Assembly (NCBI GenBank): GCA_030280995.1
Contig: JASXTE010000015.1
Span: 6,745,001 to 6,809,000 of the forward strand
DNA length: 64,000 nucleotides
Direction of reading: 5' to 3'
Source: Hemileia vastatrix
Lineage: Eukaryota > Basidiomycota > Pucciniomycetes > Pucciniales > Zaghouaniaceae
This document shows, piece after piece, positions 55,047 to 64,000 of the stretch (within the stretch, counting starts at the first letter, position 1; each line of letters starts with the position of its first letter). Position numbers and translations under genes: made by a program. The notes beneath the pieces are model-generated. The model did not search any database. It was not told the DNA's origin and saw nothing but the letters and a program-made list of their open reading frames with translations.

Positions 55047-58000
55047 CTAAGGTTTTGGTTTTAAAGGATATTTAAGATGAAAAGATTTTGGGAGTTCAGA
55101 AGCATTAGAAACATTGATGGCTGGTTCCCAGAATGTTTTGTCTGAGTCATTGAGGAAGCCTTCCCATTCCACAAGGTATTGAAGTTTCCCCTTGCGCATT
55201 CTTGAATCAAGGATACGGCTTACTTCCAACTCTAGATAGTCTTCTACTTCGACCGGTACCGGAGGAGGTTGGTTCCTGCCCGGGTATGTTCTTCAAGCCA
55301 GTTCCAGGAAAGATACGTGAAAAACAGGGTAAATAGCCTGCCATTTAGAAGGTAGCTAGAGTCAAAATGCAGTTTTAGAGACTTTGGAGTCAATTTCAAA
55401 TGGTCCCAAGCATTTTTTGGCCAGTTTCTTTGATGTTCAAGTTGTTTGAATGTTTTGTGCGTTGAGCCATACTTTGTTGCCTGTTTTGAAGGAAGGAACA
55501 AATTGTTGATGTTTATCAGCTTGTTCCTTGTACCTTTGAATTGCTAATTCCAAGTTTGATTTAAGTTCTACTTGGAGTTGTGATATGGTTCAAAGATAAT
55601 GTTCCACAGGATGACTAGTTCCTAAATGGATTAAGTTGAATGGAGGATTTCTTCCATAAACAGTTTTAAATGGAGATTGTCGTGTCAAAGAATGAGTTGA
55701 GTTATTATAAGCAAATTTGGCCAATGGTAACCATGTGATCCAATTGTCTTGTTGGTAACTGACATACATTCAGAGGTATTGCTTGAGGATTTGATTGACC
55801 CTTTCCGTTTCCCATTGGTTTCAGGATTATAGGCCGCAGAGAGATTCCTCGTGATATTGAGTTGTTGACACAATTGAGTCCAGAATGTGGATACAACAAT
55901 GGGCCTCTATCTGAAATAATATCATTAGTTAAGCCATGTTTGGAAAATACATATTCCAGAAACAATTTGGACAAATATTCTGCTGTAGCAGTAGTAGTGG
56001 TTTTTATGAAAATAGACATTTTTGAAAATCTATCTACTATTACTAATATAGCATCAAAATTATTCAAAAGAGGAAGTTGAGAAATAAAATCCATCAATAA
56101 AGATTCACAAGGTTTAGAGGGAATAGGAAGTGATTGAAGCAAGCCATGCTTCCCATGACGGGGAGCCTTATTCCTATTACATTTGTGAGAAGATCTTATA
56201 TAGGCCTTGATTTCTCTGGTCATTTCTGGCCAGAAGAAATCCCTTGCTATTAACTGGTAGGTTTTATCAACCCCAAAATGACCAGCAAATGGAGTATCAT
56301 GTCAACTGTTGAAAATTCATATTTTTATTTCATTGTTGTTGGGTATGACTACTCTACCTTCAAAAACTTATAGACATGATTCAATATTAAATCATTTGGC
56401 CCCTTGCTTTGAGAGTATTTTGTCTTTTAACCCTAAACAATAATTGTCCTTTGACTGAGCTTTGAGGATGTTGGATAGTGGATTTTGAAAACATTGAATT
56501 TTCACCAAATTAAGTTGATGAGACAGAAATTCAGCCCACCTGGCTTGATGCCTGGTTAACACTTTGGAAGACATAAAGTATTTCAAAGCATTATGGTCAG
56601 TTAGGACTTGGAAAGGACTATCTAGGCTGAGAAGAAAAGAGCCCCATTTTTTAAGACAATGAATAATAGCTAAAAGCTCTTGATATGAATTTCATAATTT
56701 AATTCTGCCGCAAAGAGCTTGTGTGACTCAAATGCAACAGGATGAAACAATTTTGTTTCAGGATTGAATTGAGAAATGACTCCTGCAATAGCATAATCGC
56801 TAGCTTCTGTCTCGACTATTGTCAAAGCAGAAGGATCAAAGTTTCAAAGAATCGGAGCTGTGGTAAATGCAGTCTTCAATGCTTCAAATTCCTTTTGTTA
56901 TGTAGAAGTAAAAACAAAAGGAATATCTTTTCTAAGAAGAGAAGTAAGATTGGAAATAATTTTAAAGTAATCTTTGATAAATCTTCTATAGAAATTGGTA
57001 AAAGCCAAAAATCCTTGGAGGGATTTAACGGTTTTGGGCTCAGGCCATTCCAGGACTTTTTAGACCTTTTTGTCATCCATGAATAAACCATCAGTGGACA
57101 ACGTAAAACCCAAAAAATCAATAGATTTAAGATGGAATTCACACTTATTGTGCTTGGCATAGAGACCGTGATCCCAAAGCAATTTAGAGCCTATCAAACA
57201 TGATGAATATGTTCATCGAGGGTCTTCAAGAAAATTAAAATATTGTCTAAGTAGACGAAAACAAATTGTTTGACAACATCTTTAAATTTGTCATTAAAAA
57301 AATTTTTAAAAGTAGATGGAGCGTTACATAATCCAAAAGGCAGGACTAAATATTCAAAACTACCAAATCTAGTACACATTGCATTCAGTGATTCATGACC
57401 TTTCACAATGAAAATAAGATTATAAGCACCTCTAAGATCAATTTTAGAAAAGAAATTAGCACCATTAAAAAGGGTAAGAAGCAATGACATAGGAGGAACA
57501 GGATATACATTCTTCTTTGTGACTATGTTAGGATTTCTATAGTCAACACACAACCTAAGGCTACCGTCTTTTTTCTTTACAAGAAGAACAGGGGAGCCAG
57601 TTGGAGATTTACTGGCTCTGATGAAACCTTTGGCTACATTTTCTGAAATGTAGTCTTGAAGAACTTGAGATTCGTCCTTCAACAAAGAATAGACAGGACC
57701 TGCCGGAGGTACTGGACCTATTAACTCTATTTGATGGTCATTGGGTCAATGAGGTGGTAACTTATTGACCTTGCGGATTGAGAAAACATTGAGAAAATTT
57801 TTATAGATTTCCGGTAGAGTTGTTTTAATGCCTTCAAAATTGATTCTGTCTTCCTCATCATCTTTGAGAGAATCTGTCAAGGGAAGACAAGAATCAAGAG
57901 AGCATATATCGACTACTTTAAGGCAATTTAAATCCTCTTTGAGTGAGGTGATCAAGCTAGAAGGGTTAGCCAATTGCTTATTTAGAGAAAGATCAGATGC

Positions 58001-58500
58001 TTTCAAGTCATCTGGCAGAGATTTTTCCTCTAGCAGGACATTGTCAGGAGGGTTTTTTAACTCCCTATTTACCTGCATTGAAGAATCAGAAATATACTTA
58101 GCGCGTGGGGTGATCAATCTACGTGACCAATCAATTTCAGGATTCCAATGTGTTAAAAAGTCATGGCAAAGGATGTTATTGTCCATTCTTGGGGCATCCA
58201 AGACTGATAATTCCCACTCAAAGGGGGGAAAATTTGGACAGTTGAAAACCCATAAAGCTTTCTTACTTACCCAACATTTTGGTTCCTCTGATTCAACCAA
58301 ATAAATTGGAGTTTGATCGATATCTGTGAATGTCAGCTTTAACTTCTCGGCAAAAGATAAACTGACAAAAGAAATTGAAGCTCCAAAGTCTATATGACAA
58401 CTGAAGGAGGTATCCTCCTTGAAAAAAATGAATCTCAAGCGGTTTGAAACAACTCCAGTCCTTAAGACATGGAGGTTCTGTGCACTGGGAGAGATAAGAT
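55047..58500 (-). pseudogene. pol: Gypsy-3 pol, many stops and frameshifts
   Basis: Same domain order as Gypsy-2. The protease motif reads CHIDFGASISFVS (S to F in DSG). RT has KDGSLRLCVDYRNPN, FSKIDLRGAYNL and FVYLDNILIFL (YLDD changed to YLDN). RNase H is in pieces (57160-56400), with a deletion between about 56520 and 56530 relative to Gypsy-2. The integrase zinc/core region is at 56270-55690 and the chromodomain at 55229-55047. Both the protease and RT catalytic residues are lost, so it cannot act on its own. Confidence 0.92.
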
Positions 58501-58539
58501 AGTTTGCTTTGTGCTAAAGTAAACTATCTACTAGTTATT

Positions 58540-59715
58540 GACCTTGAACTAGTACCTTATCTTTCCTTCAACTTTACACTCTTTTAGCTTGTGCTTACCC
58601 CCACAATAAATACATAACCCATTATCTGCTTGTCTCTTCCTCTCAGCTTCTTTAAGTACCCCTTTTGGATCCAGTACCTTACTGATATCGCCTGGGGTCA
58701 AGCTTTTTGGTCAAGGTTTGTCCTTTCCCTTATTGGGTTTGGATTGAGCCGAGAAGAATTGAGTTGTCTGTGGGTGTGAAGAATGTCCCAATATAAAATT
58801 TAGGCCTTGAGATTTGTTGGCTTATTGACAATGTTGTAGTCGTCCTTGGTAAACGCTGTTGAGTTCGAGGTTTAGATCCATTAAATCTGTCAAAGTAGTT
58901 ATCTTCTGACCATGATTATTTAATTGATCCAGAATCCTTGAAGGAAGTCCCTTTTTGAAATGATACTTGAGGGCAACATTATTCCAACCTACTCGAGTTT
59001 GAAGTGATTTGAAGTTCAAAATTTATTCAGAGGCTTTACCATTATAACTCATGTTGAGGAAATCCAGTTCAATTTCTGTATTGTAAGTTTCATTAGGGTC
59101 ACCTAACAACGTAAAGAGTTGGTCTTTGAACTTTTCCCAGTTATTAATGAGTAAGTGGCTTTCTGTCGAAGAGAGCATGAGAAGATAAGGTTTGAACCAC
59201 CTTGCTGCTTTTCCAGCTAGGAATGAAGAAGCGTAAAAAACCTTTGATTGGTCATTATTGAAGGTTCGAGGGTTGTTATGGAATAGGAGCTTTCAGGTTT
59301 GCAAGAAGGTGCGCAATCTGTCTGGATGTTATCCATCAAATTTATCAGGAAATTTCATTGAAGGAGATTTGAATTTTGATCCCTCCAAAGATGTTGGATT
59401 TGAAAGCGTTTTCATGAAAAGTCTCATGAAGTCTTCCAGAGAATTAGATGGTCCAGATTTCGAAGGTTGACCAGAAGTGTGAGTAGCAGGGTAAGATGGT
59501 GCCTCATTCATTGTATCTTCTCCTTCTTCTTCCTCACTAGAATCATCAAAATCCTGGGGGATGTCTTCTACAGATTGGACTGATTGTCCCCGTTCCCTAA
59601 GGTTAAGAGTTTTCAGGGAATGAGTGCAGGAAACAGGCTGTGTGGCTTTTGGTCTGCCTCTGGTGCAAGCCCTAAAAGTAGCTCCCATAGGAGGAGTGCG
59701 TTGAACAGGTGCCAT
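58540..59715 (-). pseudogene. gag: Gypsy-3 gag, broken
   Basis: Starts MAPVQRTPPMGATFRACTRG, matching Gypsy-2. The frame is interrupted near 59329 (stop replacing a glutamine/aspartate region), near 59020 and near 58820. Recognisable pieces are the acidic N-terminus (DSSEEEEGED), LPSRILDQL and a decayed zinc knuckle region near 58580-58610. Confidence 0.88.
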
Positions 59716-59790
59716 TTAAAGAATTTTAAACCCCTGAAAAAAGGATGTAGTAGTGCCAAAGAATGAGAACTACAGAGAATAAAATTATAC

Positions 59791-60603
59791 TGTCACCGGA
59801 GGACCTACGCACAAGGTTGAGGGTGTTCCTGGAAGTGAGATGGAGAGAGTATTTTGAGGAACTTCTTTAAAGCACAGAGGAAATGTTTGAGGAAGTGATT
59901 CAACAATGACTCAAAGGAAGAACTACTGCTTTGAGATATTTTTGATAAAAATTCTAATATAATACAAAGTTAATATTAATATTCTTAACATCTCACAAAG
60001 GGTTGAAAAACTCAATAATCAAATATTTAAGTTTTAGAAATTATTACTGAGAAAAATAAGGAAATGTACAATAATAATGATTTAACCTGAAGCTTTACCA
60101 CTATTAATTATATATATACGTTTTATAGTTTAATTCTAAAGAAATATCAAACCAAAAATCCAACCCCTTTTATATCCATTACTCCTCCTTGCATTGACCT
60201 CATATCCATCCGTCATTCCGCACACCACAGACCATCAAAAATACACCCGTTACACCTGTACCCTCCTCAATAACATCCGTTAACCCTTTAATCCTCTACT
60301 AACTATCCTGTCCATGCTTACTATCCCTATTAATAACCCACAGATACTTAATAAACCTTTTAGGGAATATTACATTAATTATTGCGCTGTGTGTCGCTTA
60401 TTGAAGAAAAGACTAAAAACACTATTGAGAGATTGACTAATTTATATTTAAAGTTTAGATTAGCATGGTTAAATAGTGATTTCACAAAGGAAAGTCACAT
60501 TTGCTATTTAGAATTGTTTTCTGTGCTTTGACTATGGATTTAGACCTTGGTATTATTAATTTAATGAGCTGATTTTGCCTTGAGTGTCACATGGCGCATG
60601 ATA
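59791..60603 (-). repeat. Gypsy-3 5' LTR
   Basis: Begins TGTCACCGGAGGACC and ends GCGCATGATA (decayed from GTGACA). Followed by the AAATA duplication at 60604-60608. Confidence 0.88.
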
Positions 60604-60829
60604 AAATACTTAGAATTAGAAAAATGTCATCAAGACATAAAATATAGAGAAAAACCGGGGATATCCAATGGTAGTACTCATATCCCCGCAGTCCCAATAC
60701 TTGTCAAATAATTCTAGAAATACACCCAATTATTAACCAATGCCATTTAAGACATATCAAAACAACACCAAACAGACCAACAAAGGGCTCCTCCAATGTT
60801 GGAAGACCACATCCTCCCTCCAATAGAGA

Positions 60830-61189
60830 ATGTCCACATTCTCCTTCATTAAAACCACCATGTTCAGCTTCCTCTCCAAATCTGCTACTGACATGGGTCC
60901 TTGCCAATACTGCATTGAAAACAATCTCATCTGTACCATAACACCACTAGCTCATTCCTACAGAACCTCCTGTGATTCCTGTCACTCTAGGAAGAAGACT
61001 TGTATCAGACCTGGTACATTGTCCTCTTCAACATCTTCTTCTCCTCCACAAACTGATACACCTTCCACCATCACCAAAAGATCCAGACAATCAATCCTGA
61101 TACCCAGACTGGTCAAAAAATTACACCCTTTAAAAAAAAGTTCCAAAGCTGCTACAAACACTAGCTCTTCCATCCCTGGTTTTTTCTAA
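60830..61189 (+). CDS. Small Zn2Cys6-like cysteine-cluster ORF, 119 aa
   Basis: CQYCIENNLIC, a 12-residue linker and CDSCHSRKKTC give CX2CX6CX12CX2CX6C, the spacing of the Gypsy-2/3 antisense proteins and of Gal4-type binuclear clusters. The basic residues sit in the second half, whereas in Gal4 they are in the first. A Ser/Thr-rich stretch and a basic segment (KRSRQSILIPRLVKKLHPLKK) follow to the stop. It may be a complete small protein or a 5' fragment of a longer gene. The frame is open a little upstream of the chosen ATG; MGPCQYC (60890) is an alternative start. It is flanked by repeat sequence and probably belongs to a retroelement. Confidence 0.55.
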   Translation: MSTFSFIKTTMFSFLSKSATDMGPCQYCIENNLICTITPLAHSYRTSCDSCHSRKKTCIRPGTLSSSTSSSPPQTDTPSTITKRSRQSILIPRLVKKLHPLKKSSKAATNTSSSIPGFF

Positions 61190-61529
61190 TGGTAAGCTCA
61201 ATACTTCTTCATAATTAAATTCAATCTGACCAATTTCCAGTTCATTCCAATCCAGAATGTGATGATGACAATGTGGGAACCCTTTAAGAACCCCCACCTA
61301 ATTCATTGCCAACCATCAAAGACAACTTCAAAAAAAATTCTTCTCAACAGAAGCATCTAATCCTAGATTGCTTCCAATCCACTCCTGCCAGGAACCCACA
61401 GGACCTTGAGAAAAGAAAGAACCTTATGCACCAGTTCAAATCCAATGCTGAACATTTTGTTACATCTCTTGATTCTTTTCTGTAATTAATTCTTGCCCAA
61501 AAATCTTGATTTAGAAATAAAAAATAAAA

Positions 61530-61990
61530 GAAACTCCTCATTTTAAAGTTTTTGGGGACTAATCCACAGTTTTAAGTCTTGGGGGGCTAACAGCCCTCAT
61601 TTTATAGTCTTGGGGGACTAACAGCCCTCATTTTATAGTCTTGGGGGACTCAAAAACACTCACTTTATAGTCTTGGGGGACTTCAAACCTGAATCAAAAA
61701 GACAGAACCAGAGATCAAAACATTAAAGACCAAAGAAACAAACTTACATTCTGGGGTAACTGTTCTACAGAGAAGCCAGCTCATCAGTTACCCCCACACT
61801 TGCCTTAACTAAATTCAGAGACTCCCCCTTGGATGCCCTCTGCCAGAATCACACTAACTTAACATTATCAGTTTATAGTCCTGAAGAACTCAACCAACAA
61901 CCATCCTCAGTTTATAGTCTTGGAGACTGTACCATTTCGCAGTTTAAACTCTTTATGGACTGCCAGTTTTCAGTTTAAAGTCTTGATGGA
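61530..61990. repeat. Minisatellite with core TTTATAGTCTTGGGGGACT
   Basis: Five ~32-base units lie head to tail at 61535-61690. Four more diverged units (CAGTTTATAGTCTTGGAGACT and similar) are dispersed at 61868-61990. The run ends just before a TATA-like sequence (62007-62011, GCATATAAGGG) and 150 bases before the ORF at 62144, so it could be an upstream repeat of that gene. Confidence 0.85.
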
Positions 61991-62143
61991 ATATCCACAT
62001 TTTGCATATAAGGGTGGAGCCACCTCCGTGTACAGTGCTCCACAGTCAACCTTCTGAACTTCCACTCTTTCTTCATTATCTACACATCACTGACAAAATT
62101 TTCATTCATCTCTTTTCTCTTCATTGTTTTTCCTTCACAGATC

Positions 62144-63178
62144 ATGGCTGAATCTCCAGAGTTTTACCCATTGGACCTTCTCTGTTTCACTTCTCCAAAG
62201 GATTTTGCTTGTAAACAGTGCATCCACATGTGCAGGCCTTGTACCTTCACTCTTCCTACTCCTCACGCCAAATTCTATAACAGAGCCTGTTATTCTTGCA
62301 ACTCTAAAAAGAAAATATGTGACAGAGACCCCAACTATCCAATACCTCCACCTTCACCTTCACACAAATATATTTCCAGATCTCCTACCAGGTCACCAGA
62401 ACTTGGACCTGCTTCTTCTTCTTTATCTTCTGCTCCTTCCAGAAGATCACATTGTTCTATTCCCAAATCACTCCCTAAAAGACCTGCTTTATCTTCTCAA
62501 GAATCTGCTTTTATCTCAAAAATTTTGGCCAAATCAGCTTTAAAATCAGCTCATAGTCTGCTAGAACACGTCCAGGCAGCCCTCCTGACGTTGGGCAGCC
62601 TGCCCGCCTATCCAGAAAGCAAAAATCAGGCTCAAAACTCCCAAATTCAGCCAGATAACAGCCAAAATACACAATTAAACACCGAAAACTCTATGCAACC
62701 ACCTCCTAGTTCTCCCAGAGTAATGCAAACACGCCAATTTTCTTCCCCAGAAATCCCCAAAAATTCCAACAACTCTAGAAAACCTGCCAGAGGACCTTTT
62801 GAAAACACCAGATCACGCAACACTTCTTCCAAACAAAAATCTCCAGTTACTTTAAGAAGAACTAACTACACCTCTCCTCTGGCCACCTATTATTCTTCTT
62901 ATGATTCCCTTTCTTCTAGATCTTCATCCAGAAAATCACAATTAGCTTCCAGGTCACCTTCTCCTGATCCTTCTTTCAACAACCCTTGTTCTCCACCACC
63001 AGTTTCCAACCCAACTGGGCCAAGAAATAATAATATCCCCAACCACAACAGCAGCCCTGCTGCTCCAACTAGGCCACAGGAATGCCCTTCTTCTCCTTCA
63101 TCTTCTCAATACCATATAGATAATGATCATGAGAATCCATACCTCTATCTGGTTGATCCTCCTTCAACATCAATTTAG
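62144..63178 (+). CDS. Ser/Pro-rich protein with Zn2Cys6-like cluster, 344 aa
   Basis: Starts MAESPEFYPLDLLCF after a pyrimidine-rich leader and a TATA-like box at 62007. The cluster CKQCIHMCRPC, a 15-residue linker and CYSCNSKKKIC (CX2CX6CX15CX2CX6C) lies at about residues 25-63. The rest is disordered and Ser/Pro/Asn-rich with many SP, RSP and SSSR motifs, ending DPPSTSI. Layout (TATA-like box, pyrimidine leader, cysteine cluster, then a TTTTA tract at 63790) parallels the antisense genes of Gypsy-2 and Gypsy-3. It is therefore probably the antisense gene of a further element whose pol lies beyond the window; this is inference. The frame has no stop, so it may be intact. Confidence 0.65.
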   Translation: MAESPEFYPLDLLCFTSPKDFACKQCIHMCRPCTFTLPTPHAKFYNRACYSCNSKKKICDRDPNYPIPPPSPSHKYISRSPTRSPELGPASSSLSSAPSRRSHCSIPKSLPKRPALSSQESAFISKILAKSALKSAHSLLEHVQAALLTLGSLPAYPESKNQAQNSQIQPDNSQNTQLNTENSMQPPPSSPRVMQTRQFSSPEIPKNSNNSRKPARGPFENTRSRNTSSKQKSPVTLRRTNYTSPLATYYSSYDSLSSRSSSRKSQLASRSPSPDPSFNNPCSPPPVSNPTGPRNNNIPNHNSSPAAPTRPQECPSSPSSSQYHIDNDHENPYLYLVDPPSTSI

Positions 63179-63785
63179 CTTTCATCAACAGCTCAAATCC
63201 CAGCCGCATAAAAATTTGATAAGCTTCCAATCTGTAAGTACCAAATTAATAAATCCAATTTCTTTAACAGAGAACAATTACTGATCTAATTCTTCTGAGT
63301 AGTTGGAACCTAGCCTCCTGAAACTACAATTGGGATCCGCCAACCTCTATAAACTACCTTAACGCTCGATTATGCCGACATGAAACAGCACCTAAACATG
63401 ATGTTTTCAAACATGCTTAAGGCCTTTGCCCTCCACGGTCTGTTGAATGACTTTGAAAAGAATCTGAAAAAACAGCTCCTTGATGACCACTGGAAGATGT
63501 CTAGAATAATCAAGCACACCTTCTAAAACTTGATCCCCGCTTTTTCCTTTTCTTCCCAAAAATTACCTTCCACTCTGGTACCTGACCATTACAATCCATA
63601 TACTATTTCCAGCCACGTACACCACATAGAACACAGTTCTTCTTCAAATCCTTACAAAAAGCAAAAATACCACCATAATCCAGACCAACCGCTGGAGGTT
63701 TCTTCTTCCAGACATTAAAATAAACAAGAAATAAATTAATAAGTCACTAAATAGAGAGAACAATAATAATTAACAGAAATATATA
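63179..63785 (+). other. Downstream region with possible additional coding pieces
   Basis: 63381-63526 reads as a short open frame (MKQHLNMMFSNMLKAF...) that would form a charged helix like the tails of the Gypsy-2/3 antisense proteins. 63530-63718 is another open frame ending in SSSRH with KKQKYHH. A GTAAGT (63235) to CAG (63271) pair could be a very short intron, but the upstream frame is already closed at 63178. I do not assign a gene structure. Confidence 0.35.
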
Positions 63786-64000
63786 TATATATATTTGTTT
63801 TATTTTTATTTTTATTTTATTTATTTATTTAATTTAATTTAATTTATTTTTTTATTTTATTTTATTTTATTTTATTTTATTTTATTTTATTTTATTTTAT
63901 TTTATTTTATTCATTTATTTTATTTTATTTTATTTTATTTTATTTTATTTTATTTTATTTTATTTTATTTTATTTTATTTTATTTTATTTTATTTTATTT
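63781..64000. repeat. TTTTA microsatellite running off the window
   Basis: TA repeats, then TTTAA/TTTTA units becoming an almost pure TTTTA run to the last base. Same motif and same position relative to a cysteine-cluster gene as in Gypsy-2 and Gypsy-3. Confidence 0.93.

Larger units (their letters stand above)
52052..60603 (-). mobile_element. Gypsy-3: degenerate relative of Gypsy-2 (TSD AAATA)
   Basis: LTRs lie at 52052-52862 and 59791-60603 (about 812 bases) and TSD AAATA at 52047-52051 and 60604-60608. The layout is the same as Gypsy-2, including the plus-strand antisense gene, the TTTTA spacer and chromovirus pol. Many differences from Gypsy-2 are transitions at former CG sites. Its LTRs resemble Gypsy-2 LTRs only partly, so it is a sister subfamily rather than a copy. 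Confidence 0.9.

Noticed and set aside
63235..63271. A 37-base GTAAGT...CAG intron downstream of the 62144 ORF
   Set aside because: The upstream frame already ends at 63178 and the interval is shorter than the 57-77-base introns seen in the other genes here.
1..64000. tRNA, rRNA or other structured RNA genes
   Set aside because: No cloverleaf, A/B box pair or rRNA core sequence was recognised; the only tRNA-like match is the Copia primer-binding site.

Overview
The window looks like a transposon-packed stretch of a basidiomycete genome, most likely a rust fungus (Pucciniales). It is very AT-rich, its genes have short GT-AG introns of about 60-80 bases, and its Ty3/Gypsy and Ty1/Copia proteins resemble rust retroelements. 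The species assignment is an inference. I see no ordinary host housekeeping gene, tRNA, rRNA or CRISPR. Almost every base can be assigned to a mobile element, and many boundaries are supported by terminal repeats plus target-site duplications (TSDs).

Region 1 (1-12256) is the right part of a large autonomous-type CACTA/EnSpm (Tnp2/Plavaka-like) DNA transposon, called CACTA-1. Its right terminal inverted repeat ends at 12256 and its left end lies outside the window. It carries a four-exon transposase broken by one in-frame TGA, two divergent copies (A and A-prime) of an unrecognised gene that share an intron position, and an intact four-exon SNF2-family ATPase. A cluster of short palindromes occupies 1-1060. 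CACTA-1 sits in the leader of a Ty3 element, Gypsy-1, whose LTR starts at 12409. That LTR is split by a second CACTA element, CACTA-2 (12601-22880, TSD ATA). CACTA-2 has no gene; instead it carries about 13 tandem copies of a ~607-base satellite, each centred on a ~46-base palindrome. The LTR resumes at 22881-23870 and is followed by about 3.4 kb of gene-free AT-rich DNA.

Region 2 (27980-50838) is a nest. A Copia element (TSD TATTG) carries a complete but internally deleted Gypsy-1 copy in its 3' LTR (28336-34366, TSD GTGCA) and a solo Gypsy-1 LTR in gag. The flanks of this solo LTR and of a second, oppositely oriented solo LTR (40884-50833) match only if the 39663-40883 segment is turned around. 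Undoing that inversion rejoins the Copia gag reading frame and restores all three TSDs, so an LTR-mediated inversion happened here. The second solo LTR was later entered by Gypsy-2 (41377-49891, TSD GTTAT) and by a 250-base CACTA MITE (50104-50353, TSD ATA).

Region 3 (50834-64000) holds Gypsy-3 (52052-60603, TSD AAATA), a more decayed relative of Gypsy-2, and the start of what seems to be another, distantly related element running off the end. The most interesting shared property of Gypsy-2 and Gypsy-3 is a spliced gene on the strand opposite to gag-pol, just inside the 3' LTR. It has its own TATA-like box and encodes a protein with a CX2CX6CX12CX2CX6C cysteine cluster (Gal4 Zn2Cys6 spacing), an acidic/basic stretch resembling a nuclear localisation signal, and a charged helical tail. 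Two further ORFs with the same type of cluster occur at 60830 and 62144. In three places such a gene is followed by a TTTTA pentanucleotide microsatellite.
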